From DATGMB01 sp035293845 (GTDB lineage Bacteria > Acidobacteriota > Terriglobia > Bryobacterales > Bryobacteraceae), in contig DATGMB010000318.1 in the NCBI GenBank assembly GCA_035293845.1, positions 1 through 31,580 of the forward strand: a stretch of DNA of 31,580 nt, in the 5' to 3' direction. A program made the translations under genes and the position numbers. The notes under the pieces are model-generated. The model saw only the letters and a program-made list of their open reading frames with translations. It did not search any database and was not told the DNA's origin. Shown here one piece after another: positions 23,663 through 30,330 of this stretch; the stretch's first letter is position 1; each line of letters begins with the position of its first letter.

Positions 23663-24978
23663 GCGCGATCCACCTCTGCGGCCTCTTCCGGCAGGTAGAA
23701 GCGGCGCTCCTTGGCGTCGTGATCGAACAGCTCGGCGAAACGGCCCCAGGTGATGGCGGTTTCGAGCTGTCGCACGGTTTCCTCTTCGCTGAAATGCTCA
23801 TCCAGGATGTCGTGAAAGAACTCGTCCGGAATGGAATGGTCGCGCTTGGTGGCGAGCGCGCGGGTGATCTGGCGCAGCAGCGCTACGTTGTGGAACGCGG
23901 CGCGGCGGAAGAGATCCTTGCGGCTCAGGATATCGGCCGCGGCGAATTCGCGGCCGGCCGCGGTCATTTCGACGTCGCCTTCGGCGACGGTGGCGAAGCC
24001 GAGCAGCGCGGCGGCATCCACGATCGGCAGCAACTCGTCGATGGCGAAGCCGAGATCCTCGGCCAGCTTGGAAATATCGCTGCGGCCGCCTCGATCCTCG
24101 AGCATTTCGAGCAGACCGGCGACGCCGCCCGGCCGCGCATGCGGCAGCATCGGGTACCTGGGCGCGGGCGCGGCGGCTTCCGGCCGCCCGGACGGAGCTT
24201 TGGCGGGCGCCTCATCGGGGCGCGTCAGGACGGTGTAGATATAGTCCACGAGGTTCTGGAACGGCTCGGATTTCTTATCGCGCGGATGCGGCAGCGGGAC
24301 CTGCAAATCCGTGCGGATGCGGCCCGGGTTCTTGCCCAACACGACAACGCGGTCGGCCAGCAGCACGGCTTCTTCGATGTTGTGGGTGACGAGGAATACG
24401 GCGCGCGTGGGCATGCTCTGGCGCTGCCACAGCTCGAGCAGCTCGTTGCGCAGATTTTCGGCGGTGAGGACGTCCAGCGCGGAGAACGGCTCATCCATGA
24501 ACAGCACCTCGGGCTCGACCACCAGCGCGCGGGCGAAGCCCACCCGCTGCTTCATGCCGCCCGAGAGCTCCTTGGGGTAGGCAGCTTCGAAACCGTCCAG
24601 GCCGACCGCGTCCAGCATGCGGATGGCGCGCTTGCGGCGGGCGACCGGGTCCACGGCGCGGGCCTTGAGCGGCGCCTCCACGTTCTCCAGCACGGTCAGC
24701 CAGGGGAACAGGGCGAAGCTCTGGAACACGATCGAGACATTGGGCGGTTCCGCACCCACCGGGCGCCCGTGCCAGAGCACCTCTCCGGCGGACGGCGCGG
24801 CCAGACCGGTGAGCATGCGGAGCAGGGTCGATTTGCCCGAGCCGGAGGGGCCCAGCACCGCCAGGATTTCCCCCGAGCGGATCTCCAGATCCGTAGGGGC
24901 GATTACCTGAATACGGTTGCCGTTAGGCTGTGCGTAAAACTTCTCGACCTGCCGGGCCTGGATGATGGTTTCCCCCAT
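23659..24978 (-). CDS. ABC transporter ATP-binding protein with C-terminal AAA-associated domain
   Basis: A 439-residue protein: an ATPase domain (about 1-250) and an extra C-terminal winged-helix-like domain (about 280-435). Walker A is GPSGSGKS (43-50), the Q-loop is VFQSFAL, the signature is LSGGMKQ (138-144), Walker B is VLFMDEP (Asp162, Glu163), and the switch His is His199 in LVTHNIEE. The C-terminal part has GGRSDISKLAEDLGFAIDELLPIVDAAALLGFATVAEGDVEMTAAGREF, matching the AAA-associated domain seen on some NitT/TauT-type ATPases, which probably regulates the pump. It is the first gene of the operon; GGAAGGA lies immediately before the ATG. It is divergent from the CheY-like gene at 25059. 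Confidence 0.92.
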   Translation of the reverse strand: MGETIIQARQVEKFYAQPNGNRIQVIAPTDLEIRSGEILAVLGPSGSGKSTLLRMLTGLAAPSAGEVLWHGRPVGAEPPNVSIVFQSFALFPWLTVLENVEAPLKARAVDPVARRKRAIRMLDAVGLDGFEAAYPKELSGGMKQRVGFARALVVEPEVLFMDEPFSALDVLTAENLRNELLELWQRQSMPTRAVFLVTHNIEEAVLLADRVVVLGKNPGRIRTDLQVPLPHPRDKKSEPFQNLVDYIYTVLTRPDEAPAKAPSGRPEAAAPAPRYPMLPHARPGGVAGLLEMLEDRGGRSDISKLAEDLGFAIDELLPIVDAAALLGFATVAEGDVEMTAAGREFAAADILSRKDLFRRAAFHNVALLRQITRALATKRDHSIPDEFFHDILDEHFSEEETVRQLETAITWGRFAELFDHDAKERRFYLPEEAAEVDRA

Positions 24979-25030
24979 TCCTTCCAGTGTAAAGGCATAA
25001 GGATCACAGTCCGGTAACAGGCGGTCACGC

Positions 25031-25036
25031 TATAAT
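25031..25036 (+). promoter_or_regulatory. Consensus -10 (TATAAT) upstream of CheY-like gene
   Basis: A perfect TATAAT lies 22 bases before the TTG start; the predicted transcript would have a leader of about 16 bases with GGGAAT as a weak Shine-Dalgarno sequence. No good -35 hexamer is present at 17 bases. Confidence 0.5.
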
Positions 25037-25058
25037 CCCACGGGGGCCGGGAATCGCG

Positions 25059-25439
25059 TTGATACTCGTGGTCGATGATGAGCGGGAGATCCGCAACCTG
25101 GTGCGCCTGCTGCTGGAGCGCACCGGATATAGCGTGAAAGAAGCGGCAAGCGCGCAGGACGCCCTGCGAGCGCTCGCGGAAGAGCCGGTGCAGCCGCAAT
25201 TGCTGCTGACCGATATCGTGATGCCCGGCATGACCGGGCTCGCGCTGGCGGCGCGGGTACATCACGAGCGCCCTTCCCTGCCCGTGATTTTCATGACGGG
25301 GTTCGCCAACGAGTATCAGGCCGAGCTGAGCGGCTCGGTGGTCCTGCGAAAGCCGTTCAAGGCCTCCGAGTTGCTGACCGCGATCGAGGACGTGATCGGA
25401 CCGCCGGGGCGGATGAAGGCGGCGGAGCCGCGGGCGTGA
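25059..25439 (+). CDS. Single-domain CheY-like response regulator
   Basis: A 126-residue stand-alone receiver. The acidic pair is Asp6-Asp7 (LVVDDE), the phospho-acceptor Asp52 is in LLTDIVMPGMTG, Thr80 in VIFMTGF, and Lys98 in LRKPFKASEL, so all phosphorylation residues are intact. There is no output domain; such proteins carry phosphate in relays or bind a partner. The start is TTG, chosen because it places the first strand (MILVVDDE) at the right distance and no ATG exists upstream in frame. A consensus TATAAT lies upstream. The nearest kinase is not in the window. It is convergent with the endolysin-like gene, with a hairpin between them. Confidence 0.85.
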   Translation: MILVVDDEREIRNLVRLLLERTGYSVKEAASAQDALRALAEEPVQPQLLLTDIVMPGMTGLALAARVHHERPSLPVIFMTGFANEYQAELSGSVVLRKPFKASELLTAIEDVIGPPGRMKAAEPRA

Positions 25440-25440
25440 C

Positions 25441-25473
25441 GAGCGGTGCAGCCCGGGCCGAGCCGCATCGCTC
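25441..25473. terminator. Hairpin between convergent CheY-like and endolysin-like genes
   Basis: A 9-bp stem (GAGCGGTGC at 25441-25449 with GCATCGCTC at 25465-25473, one G-T pair) begins two bases after the CheY-like stop. There is no T-run; a terminator role is inferred from position. Confidence 0.4.
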
Positions 25474-25490
25474 CGTTACATCGGCTACGC

Positions 25491-26303
25491 TCACGCCGCG
25501 ACGGCCGAGACCTCGGCAATGAGGGGGTCACCGGTGCGCCAGGCGCCGGTGAAGGCGTCAATGCCGTGGCTGCCGCCGTTGACCAGCTTGCGCGCCTCGG
25601 CGAGGTCGCCCGCCGCGACGGCGGAGCGAATCGCGGCCTCCCTGCTCTTTAGGAAGCTCGCCAGCAGCCTGGCGGCGATTTCCGGATCGTTGGCCAGATC
25701 CGGGTTGTCGACCAGTTGCGTTCCCAATCCGATCGCCTCACCGTGCTGCCGGTAATTCGCGCGCCCGGTCAACTGGACGAAGCCGCGGCCCTTGAACCGC
25801 TCGCCGTCGGGCGGCCCCTGATTGCCGAGATCGGCGCGATGGTCGTAAAGGTCGAAGGGCCGCCCTCCAGGCGACGTGTTGAAGCTTGAGACGCCTTCGC
25901 TGATCGGGAGGAACTCGCCGGTTTCGGCGCGGATGGTGGCCAGCGCCATCAGGACCATGATCTTATCGGCCATGGCGGCCCCGACCAGGGCTTCGAGAAC
26001 GGCCGGCAGATGGGTTTCGATGTTGCCCACCGGTGTCCCCGGAAACATGCGGCAGACGGCATCGAAGGGAACGCCCGAAACGGGCAGCGCCGGAGCGGAA
26101 ATGAGCCCGAGGGCGAACAGGGTGGCGGGACCGGCCACTCCGTCCGGTTCGAGGCCGCGGTTCGTCTGAAAGGCACGGACCGCCGCTTCGACGGCCGGTC
26201 CGAATTCGCCATCCGTGCTGCCCGGGTCGAAGCCGGCAGCGGCCAGCGCGCGCTCGAGCGCGGCGACATCCGGCCCACGGGAGCCTTGCTTCAGAACGTT
26301 CAT
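25491..26303 (-). CDS. Peptidoglycan-binding, GH19/endolysin-like hydrolase
   Basis: A 270-residue protein. Residues ~4-65 form a PG_binding_1 repeat (LKQGSRGPDVAALERALAAAGF ... DGEFGPAVEAAVRAFQ). The remainder is a lysozyme-like domain of the GH19 chitinase/endolysin class: the helix with candidate catalytic Glu127 in TIRAETGEFLP and the family signature FKGRGFVQLTGRANYRQHG (170-188), followed by NPDLANDPEIAARLLASFL. It probably cleaves peptidoglycan glycan strands. The start is fixed by an AGGAGG Shine-Dalgarno sequence five bases upstream. There is no signal peptide, which is usual for phage endolysins but odd for a housekeeping wall hydrolase; no phage genes are nearby. A chitinase specificity cannot be ruled out. 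Confidence 0.82.
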   Translation of the reverse strand: MNVLKQGSRGPDVAALERALAAAGFDPGSTDGEFGPAVEAAVRAFQTNRGLEPDGVAGPATLFALGLISAPALPVSGVPFDAVCRMFPGTPVGNIETHLPAVLEALVGAAMADKIMVLMALATIRAETGEFLPISEGVSSFNTSPGGRPFDLYDHRADLGNQGPPDGERFKGRGFVQLTGRANYRQHGEAIGLGTQLVDNPDLANDPEIAARLLASFLKSREAAIRSAVAAGDLAEARKLVNGGSHGIDAFTGAWRTGDPLIAEVSAVAA

Positions 26304-26340
26304 GATTGCCTCCTCTCAGGGTCGGGGCATCGGTGTTCGA

Positions 26341-26352
26341 CCGGCGCGCCGG
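26341..26352. repeat. CCGGCGCGCCGG palindrome
   Basis: A perfect 12-base palindrome in the 137-base gap between the selenoprotein stop and the endolysin start. It could be part of a terminator stem. Nothing else is evident in this gap apart from the endolysin ribosome binding site. Confidence 0.3.
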
Positions 26353-26440
26353 CCGGTGAGCCTGCCCTGGCGAGAAATCGCCAGCAGCGATTCTAACAGA
26401 GCGTTGCCGGCATTCCCATCCGGCATTCGTACGCGGCCGT

Positions 26441-26989
26441 CTATGGGTGGAGCAGAGCGTCGAGTTGCGGCGACGCGCGGAGCATGGTGCCGTCGAAGAG
26501 CGCCGGCCGGGGTGGCGCGGCCTGCCAGCGCGCGCCGGGCGTCCAGGCGGCGATCAGGTCCCAGAGGTACGTTTTCTGGTAAACGCAGCAGTGCGGCGGA
26601 AGCTGGACGGTACGGAGTATCGCAGCCATGCGGCGGCCGGGATCCCAGAACTGGCGGACGCGCGGGTCATTCAGGCGCTGGAGCGCGGGCAGGTACGGCG
26701 GCGCGGTGTCGTCATCGAGGATCGGCTCCCAGATGGCGAACAGCGAAACCGCGGCCTGCGGATGCCGGTGCAACACGTCGGCGACTGCGGAGGCCCCCCG
26801 CAGACAGGTCGGTCAGGTAGGGGAGACCAGCAGGATGATGCGCGTGGCGTGGACCTCGGCGTTGAAATCGGCCTGGAGCCGCGAAACCTCGGCCGCCGTA
26901 ATCTCGGTGAGCGCCAGCGGGTTGCGGGCGGGGCGGCAGCCGGCCAGCGTGAGCGCCAGAACGGCGAGGACGAGCGAGCGATGGAACAT
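26441..26989 (-). CDS. Probable selenoprotein: thioredoxin-like lipoprotein with UxxC motif (in-frame TGA)
   Basis: The reading is 182 residues if the in-frame TGA at 26815-26813 is decoded as selenocysteine (Sec59). The N-terminus, MFHRSLVLAVLALTLAGC, is a lipoprotein signal with lipobox LAGC (Cys18). A helix and the strand ATRIILLVSPT lead straight into TGA-Pro-Thr-Cys62, the position of the CxxC motif in thioredoxin-like proteins, then LRGASAVADVLHRHPQAAVSLFAIWEPIL. The frame stays open on both sides to a TAG at 26441, with matching GC-rich codon use. The part after TGA has no good start of its own. A G-loop hairpin follows the TGA. The SPTxPxC...AVW...DPRV.(Y/F)WD pattern recalls a thioredoxin-like family with CPxC, from memory only. 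It lies 21 bases after nuoM, same strand. The alternative is a nonsense-mutated pseudogene. Confidence 0.72.
26785..26803 (-). promoter_or_regulatory. Candidate bacterial SECIS hairpin
   Basis: Nine bases after the TGA, CTGCGG (26803-26798) and CCGCAG (26790-26785) form a perfect 6-bp stem around the 7-base loop GGGGCCT. The loop begins 15 bases after the TGA and opens with G residues, as SelB-recognised bacterial SECIS elements do. Below the stem, a T-T mismatch is followed by G-C and T-G pairs. Confidence 0.6.
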
Positions 26990-27010
26990 TTCGTGTGAAA
27001 TTCCGTGCGT

Positions 27011-28558
27011 CTACCGCACTTCCGCGGTCTGACGGGCCTGCGGCTCGAGCGGATTCGGCAAATGCTGCTCCGCGTAGTAGCCGGGGCGCACGCGCTCGAC
27101 GATCTGCGCCACGGGGCGTTCGAGGACGCGGAAATACGGCTGCGGGTTGAGGCCGATCCAAAAGGCCCAGACGATCAGCGGGGCGAAAACCGCGATCTCA
27201 CGGAGCGAGAGATCCGGCATCAGCCGGTTCTTTTCGGAAGCCTCGCCGAGCATGGTGCGCTGGAAGAGCCACAGCAGGTAGGCGGCGCCGAGCGCGATCC
27301 CAACCGCGGCCCAGAACGCCCACACGTGCGACATCTGGAAGGCTCCGCCGAGGATCGTGATTTCGCCGATGAAGCCGTTGAGCGGCGGCATGCCCATCGA
27401 ACTGAGGGCGGCGAGGCCGAAGATCAGGGTAAAAATCGGCATGACCTTGAGCAGGCCGCCGTATTCCGCGATATCGCGCGTGTGGCGGCGCTCGTAGACG
27501 ATGCCCACCACGAGGAAGAGCATGCCGGTCGAAATCCCGTGGTTGATCTGCTGGATGATCGACCCCGAAATGCCCGCCGGGTTGAGCGCGATGATCCCGA
27601 GCGTGCAGAAGCCAAGGTGGCTGACCGAGGAATAGGCCACCAGCTTCTTCCAATCCTTCTGCATCAGCGAGGCAAGCGCGCCGTAGACGATGCCGATCAT
27701 GGAAAGGACGGCGACGATCGTGACCACGGTGGGGTTCCTGGCCGTGGCCGGCAGCAGCGGCAGGCTGAAGCGAAGGAATCCGTAGGTGCCCATCTTCAGC
27801 AGGACGCTCGCCAGCACGACCGAGCCGGCAGTGGGGGCTTCCGTGTGAGCGTCCGGCAGCCAGGTGTGGAACGGGAACATCGGCACCTTGACGGCGAAGC
27901 CGATGAAGAAGGCCCAAAAGACCCACCAGGCCATGGTTTCAGGCAGCGAGACGCGCATGAGGTCGCTGATTTCGAAGCTGTAGGTCTGGAATTGGATGTA
28001 GTGCTGGAAGTACAGGGCGAGGATGCCGAGCAGCATCAGCACCGAGCCGACCAGCGTGTAGATCATGAACTTGATGGCCGCGTAGATGCGCCGGTGCCCG
28101 CCCCACAGGGCGATGATGAAGTACATCGGAACCAGCACGGTTTCCCAGAAAACGAAGAACAGCAGGAAATCGAGCGCCATGAAGACGCCGAGCATGCCGG
28201 TCTGCAGCAGCAGGAAGAAGGCGTAATACTCCTTGAGACGCTCCTGAATGGCGTTCCAGCTCGAAAGGATCGCGACCACGCCGATGAGCGTAGTAAGCAT
28301 GACGAGCAGCAGGCCGAGGCCGTCGATACCGATGTGGTAGCTGGCGCCGATGGAGGGAATCCAGGGGGCGCGCTCGACGAACTGGAAGTCCTTGGTGCGG
28401 TCGAACTGGAAGACCAGCGGCAGCGAGACCAGGAATCCGGCTACCGCCACAAAGTTGGCCCAGAGTTTAATCGCGCGGGCGTTCGACGAAGGGATGAGCA
28501 GCAGCACCAGCATCCCCGCCAATGGCGTGAACAGGACGATCGAGAGGATATGGTCCAT
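27011..28558 (-). CDS. nuoM: NADH-quinone oxidoreductase subunit M
   Basis: A 515-residue, roughly fourteen-helix antiporter-like subunit of complex I. Key proton-channel residues are present: Glu139 in FFVFWETVLVPMYF, Lys224 in FAVKVPMFPFHTWLPDAHTEAPTAGS, and Lys255 in VLLKMGTYG; the GMPPLNGFIGE motif is further on. Length and motifs fit NuoM rather than NuoL or NuoN (no long lateral helix, and HTWLPDAHTEAP is typical of M). It sits in the inner membrane and pumps protons during NADH oxidation. It is not flanked by nuoL or nuoN as usual; upstream on the same strand is a small unknown gene and downstream is the probable selenoprotein. No Shine-Dalgarno sequence; a hairpin abuts the ATG. Confidence 0.93.
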   Translation of the reverse strand: MDHILSIVLFTPLAGMLVLLLIPSSNARAIKLWANFVAVAGFLVSLPLVFQFDRTKDFQFVERAPWIPSIGASYHIGIDGLGLLLVMLTTLIGVVAILSSWNAIQERLKEYYAFFLLLQTGMLGVFMALDFLLFFVFWETVLVPMYFIIALWGGHRRIYAAIKFMIYTLVGSVLMLLGILALYFQHYIQFQTYSFEISDLMRVSLPETMAWWVFWAFFIGFAVKVPMFPFHTWLPDAHTEAPTAGSVVLASVLLKMGTYGFLRFSLPLLPATARNPTVVTIVAVLSMIGIVYGALASLMQKDWKKLVAYSSVSHLGFCTLGIIALNPAGISGSIIQQINHGISTGMLFLVVGIVYERRHTRDIAEYGGLLKVMPIFTLIFGLAALSSMGMPPLNGFIGEITILGGAFQMSHVWAFWAAVGIALGAAYLLWLFQRTMLGEASEKNRLMPDLSLREIAVFAPLIVWAFWIGLNPQPYFRVLERPVAQIVERVRPGYYAEQHLPNPLEPQARQTAEVR

Positions 28559-28561
28559 AAA

Positions 28562-28578
28562 GGGCTGGTTTTCAGCCC
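28562..28578 (-). promoter_or_regulatory. Hairpin immediately before the nuoM start codon
   Basis: GGGCTG and CAGCCC (6-bp perfect stem, 5-base loop) end three bases before the nuoM ATG, where a Shine-Dalgarno sequence would normally be. A TAATAT -10-like hexamer (28588-28583) just upstream would start the transcript at about the base of this stem. It could hinder or stabilise the mRNA 5' end; untested. Confidence 0.4.
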
Positions 28579-28669
28579 AATCATATTATCACCAGTGCGG
28601 GAAGACAGTTATCCGGCATGGCACGCGCCAGGGGCCTGGAGCCGGGGACAGCAGGAAGGTCTGGTTGGT

Positions 28670-28939
28670 TCAGCGGTTCAGGATGATGAGCGTCCAGGTT
28701 TCGCCCTGGGGGGTCAGAAACTCCTGCCAGCCGCCGGAACTGCGGGATTCAAGGGCTGCCGCGACGGCGTCGGTGAAGGTGAGCCCGCCATGCAGATCGC
28801 CGACAATGGCGCCGGGCGGAAGCGCACGAGCTTCCCTGACATTCGCGACTTTCGTCACGATGGAGCTTAAATCTACCGAAAAGGCCGCGCCCACGCGGTT
28901 TTCGGAAGCGTTAGTGGGGTCCGGGCCTGGTAATTCCAT
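28670..28939 (-). CDS. Small hypothetical protein
   Basis: An 89-residue protein from the ATG at 28939; a start thirteen codons upstream is open but gives an unlikely leader. No signal peptide, membrane segment or cysteine is seen. The sequence has an N-terminal stretch (MELPGPDPTNASENRVGAAF), a helix around SSIVTKVANVREARAL, and a C-terminal part with TFTDAVAAALESRSSGGWQEFLTPQGETWTLIILNR that looks like two helices and a beta-hairpin. I recognise no family. A GACAAT hexamer ends six bases before the ATG (leaderless layout), and AAAGGT directly precedes it. It is 111 bases upstream of nuoM on the same strand, but a -10-like element and hairpin lie between them. Confidence 0.55.
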   Translation of the reverse strand: MELPGPDPTNASENRVGAAFSVDLSSIVTKVANVREARALPPGAIVGDLHGGLTFTDAVAAALESRSSGGWQEFLTPQGETWTLIILNR

Positions 28940-29053
28940 ACCTTTATTGTCCCGGTTCCGCGGCGTAGAGGAAAGCACTGTGGGGCCCGCTACCGTACGA
29001 TACCATCCGTACGCGGCGCGTGGAACTCCGGAACGATCGCCGGCGGCCGTCCT

Positions 29054-30187
29054 TTACGCCGGAGTCAGGCCCAGTCCCGGCCGGTTCGGCAGCACCAGCT
29101 TGCCGTGCTCGACTTTCACGCCGCGATACGGGTCGTTGGCGATCAGCAGATTGCCGTCGAGATCCGCGTAATCCACCAGCGGCGAAAGATGCGCCGCGGC
29201 GGTCACGGAAACCGAGCTCGAAACCATGCAGCCGAGCATCGTCTTCATCCCCAGCGACTTGGCGATCTCGATCATCCGGTAGGCCTCCAGCATGCCGCCG
29301 CTCTTGTCCAGCTTCACGTTGACGCCGTCGAACGCGTCCTTGAGCTTTGGGATATCCGAAGCGCGCTGGCAGGCCTCATCCGCGATGATCGGGATGTGCA
29401 CGCGCGCCCGCACCCATTTGGTCTCCTCGATCATCTCGGCCGGCATGGGCTGCTCGATGAACTCGACGCCCTGCTTTTCCAGCCAGTTGATCTTGCGCAC
29501 GGCCTCTTCCTTGTTCTTCCAGCCTTCATTGGCGTCGACGCGCAGGGGCTTTTTGGTCACGCTGCGGACGGCCTCGATGGTGGGCTCGTCCGTGTCGAGC
29601 CCCACTTTGATCTTGAGCACCGGATAATCGGCCGCCTCGCGGGTTTTCTGTTTCGTGATCTCCGGCGTGTCGATGCCGATCGAAAACGTGGTGATGGGAG
29701 CATCTTTCGGGTCCAGACCGAAATACGTGTAGAGCGGAATTCCCAGCTTCTGCCCGACCCAGTCCATCAGAGCGATATCGATCGAGGCCTTGCCCGCCCA
29801 CTCGCCGCGAACGTGGCGGAATACCTCCGCCATCACCTTCGAGAACTGCATGGGATTGGCGCCGAGCAGCAGATCCCGCACCGATTCGACCGCCTTGCGG
29901 GCGCTTTCGGCATCCTCGTGATAACGCACGATCGGCGCGCCCTCGCCATGCCCCGTAATGCCGTCCCGCGTGTAGGAGACGTGCAGCGTGTCCCGGTACT
30001 GGCTGGAGGACATGGTGGTGGTCCACGTGTGCTGCAGGTTGAGGCGGACGATTTTGGCCGTGAGGCTGGCCGGATGCGCGGCGTGCGCGCCTGTTTGCGG
30101 CGGGGCAGCGGTCGAAGCCTCGGACGCGAAAGCGGAAGCAGCGGGCGCCAGAGCCGCGGCCTGGAGGAATCTTCTGCGGTTGATCAT
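29054..30187 (-). CDS. Tat-exported dipeptide epimerase (enolase superfamily)
   Basis: A 377-residue protein. The N-terminus MINRRRFLQAAALAPAASAFA is a twin-arginine signal. The enolase-superfamily capping domain spans ~45-160 and the barrel follows. Motifs: Lys192-x-Lys194 (LKIKVG), metal ligands Asp218 (VDANEGW), Glu245 (FIEQPMP) and Asp270 (IADEA), and Lys295 in VKLDKSGG. Two opposed lysines on the barrel are the acid/base pair of L-Ala-D/L-Glu epimerases, which act on muropeptide-derived dipeptides. Another cis-dipeptide specificity or muconate-lactonizing activity is possible. Export through Tat is unusual, as the well-known members are cytoplasmic. GGAAGG lies two bases before the ATG. 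It is divergent from the sigma-like gene. Confidence 0.88.
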   Translation of the reverse strand: MINRRRFLQAAALAPAASAFASEASTAAPPQTGAHAAHPASLTAKIVRLNLQHTWTTTMSSSQYRDTLHVSYTRDGITGHGEGAPIVRYHEDAESARKAVESVRDLLLGANPMQFSKVMAEVFRHVRGEWAGKASIDIALMDWVGQKLGIPLYTYFGLDPKDAPITTFSIGIDTPEITKQKTREAADYPVLKIKVGLDTDEPTIEAVRSVTKKPLRVDANEGWKNKEEAVRKINWLEKQGVEFIEQPMPAEMIEETKWVRARVHIPIIADEACQRASDIPKLKDAFDGVNVKLDKSGGMLEAYRMIEIAKSLGMKTMLGCMVSSSVSVTAAAHLSPLVDYADLDGNLLIANDPYRGVKVEHGKLVLPNRPGLGLTPA

Positions 30188-30198
30188 TTCCTTCCTTC

Positions 30199-30253
30199 AG
30201 CGTACCGCAAGTACTATCATTCCCGGCATTTTCGCGTTTTCGGATGATACGCT
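30199..30253. promoter_or_regulatory. Divergent -10-like elements between epimerase and sigma-like genes
   Basis: On the minus strand GGTACGCTG (TACGCT at 30204-30199) faces the epimerase. On the plus strand TGATACGCT (TACGCT at 30248-30253, with a TGn extension) faces the sigma-like gene. The intergenic region of 143 bases shows nothing else clear. Confidence 0.3.
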
Positions 30254-30330
30254 GAGGTGAAATCCGGTCACCATTCCTGGGTAGGCCGGCTGCGCGCCGT
30301 GCCCGCCAGGGAGCCGATAGGTAAGAAAGC

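Noticed and set aside
26712..27161. A 149-codon minus-strand open frame covering the TGA site in another frame.
   Set aside because: Arg/Pro/Ala-rich shadow overlapping the end of nuoM; it offers no protein-like alternative to the TGA-containing frame.
28625..28672. Reading through the TGA stop of the 28670-28939 gene as a second selenocysteine.
   Set aside because: The sequence after it is short and protein-unlike, with no cysteine partner.
27005..28870. A 621-codon plus-strand open frame opposite nuoM.
   Set aside because: Extremely charged (His/Asp/Glu/Gln) translation typical of a membrane protein's complement; nuoM motifs are unambiguous.
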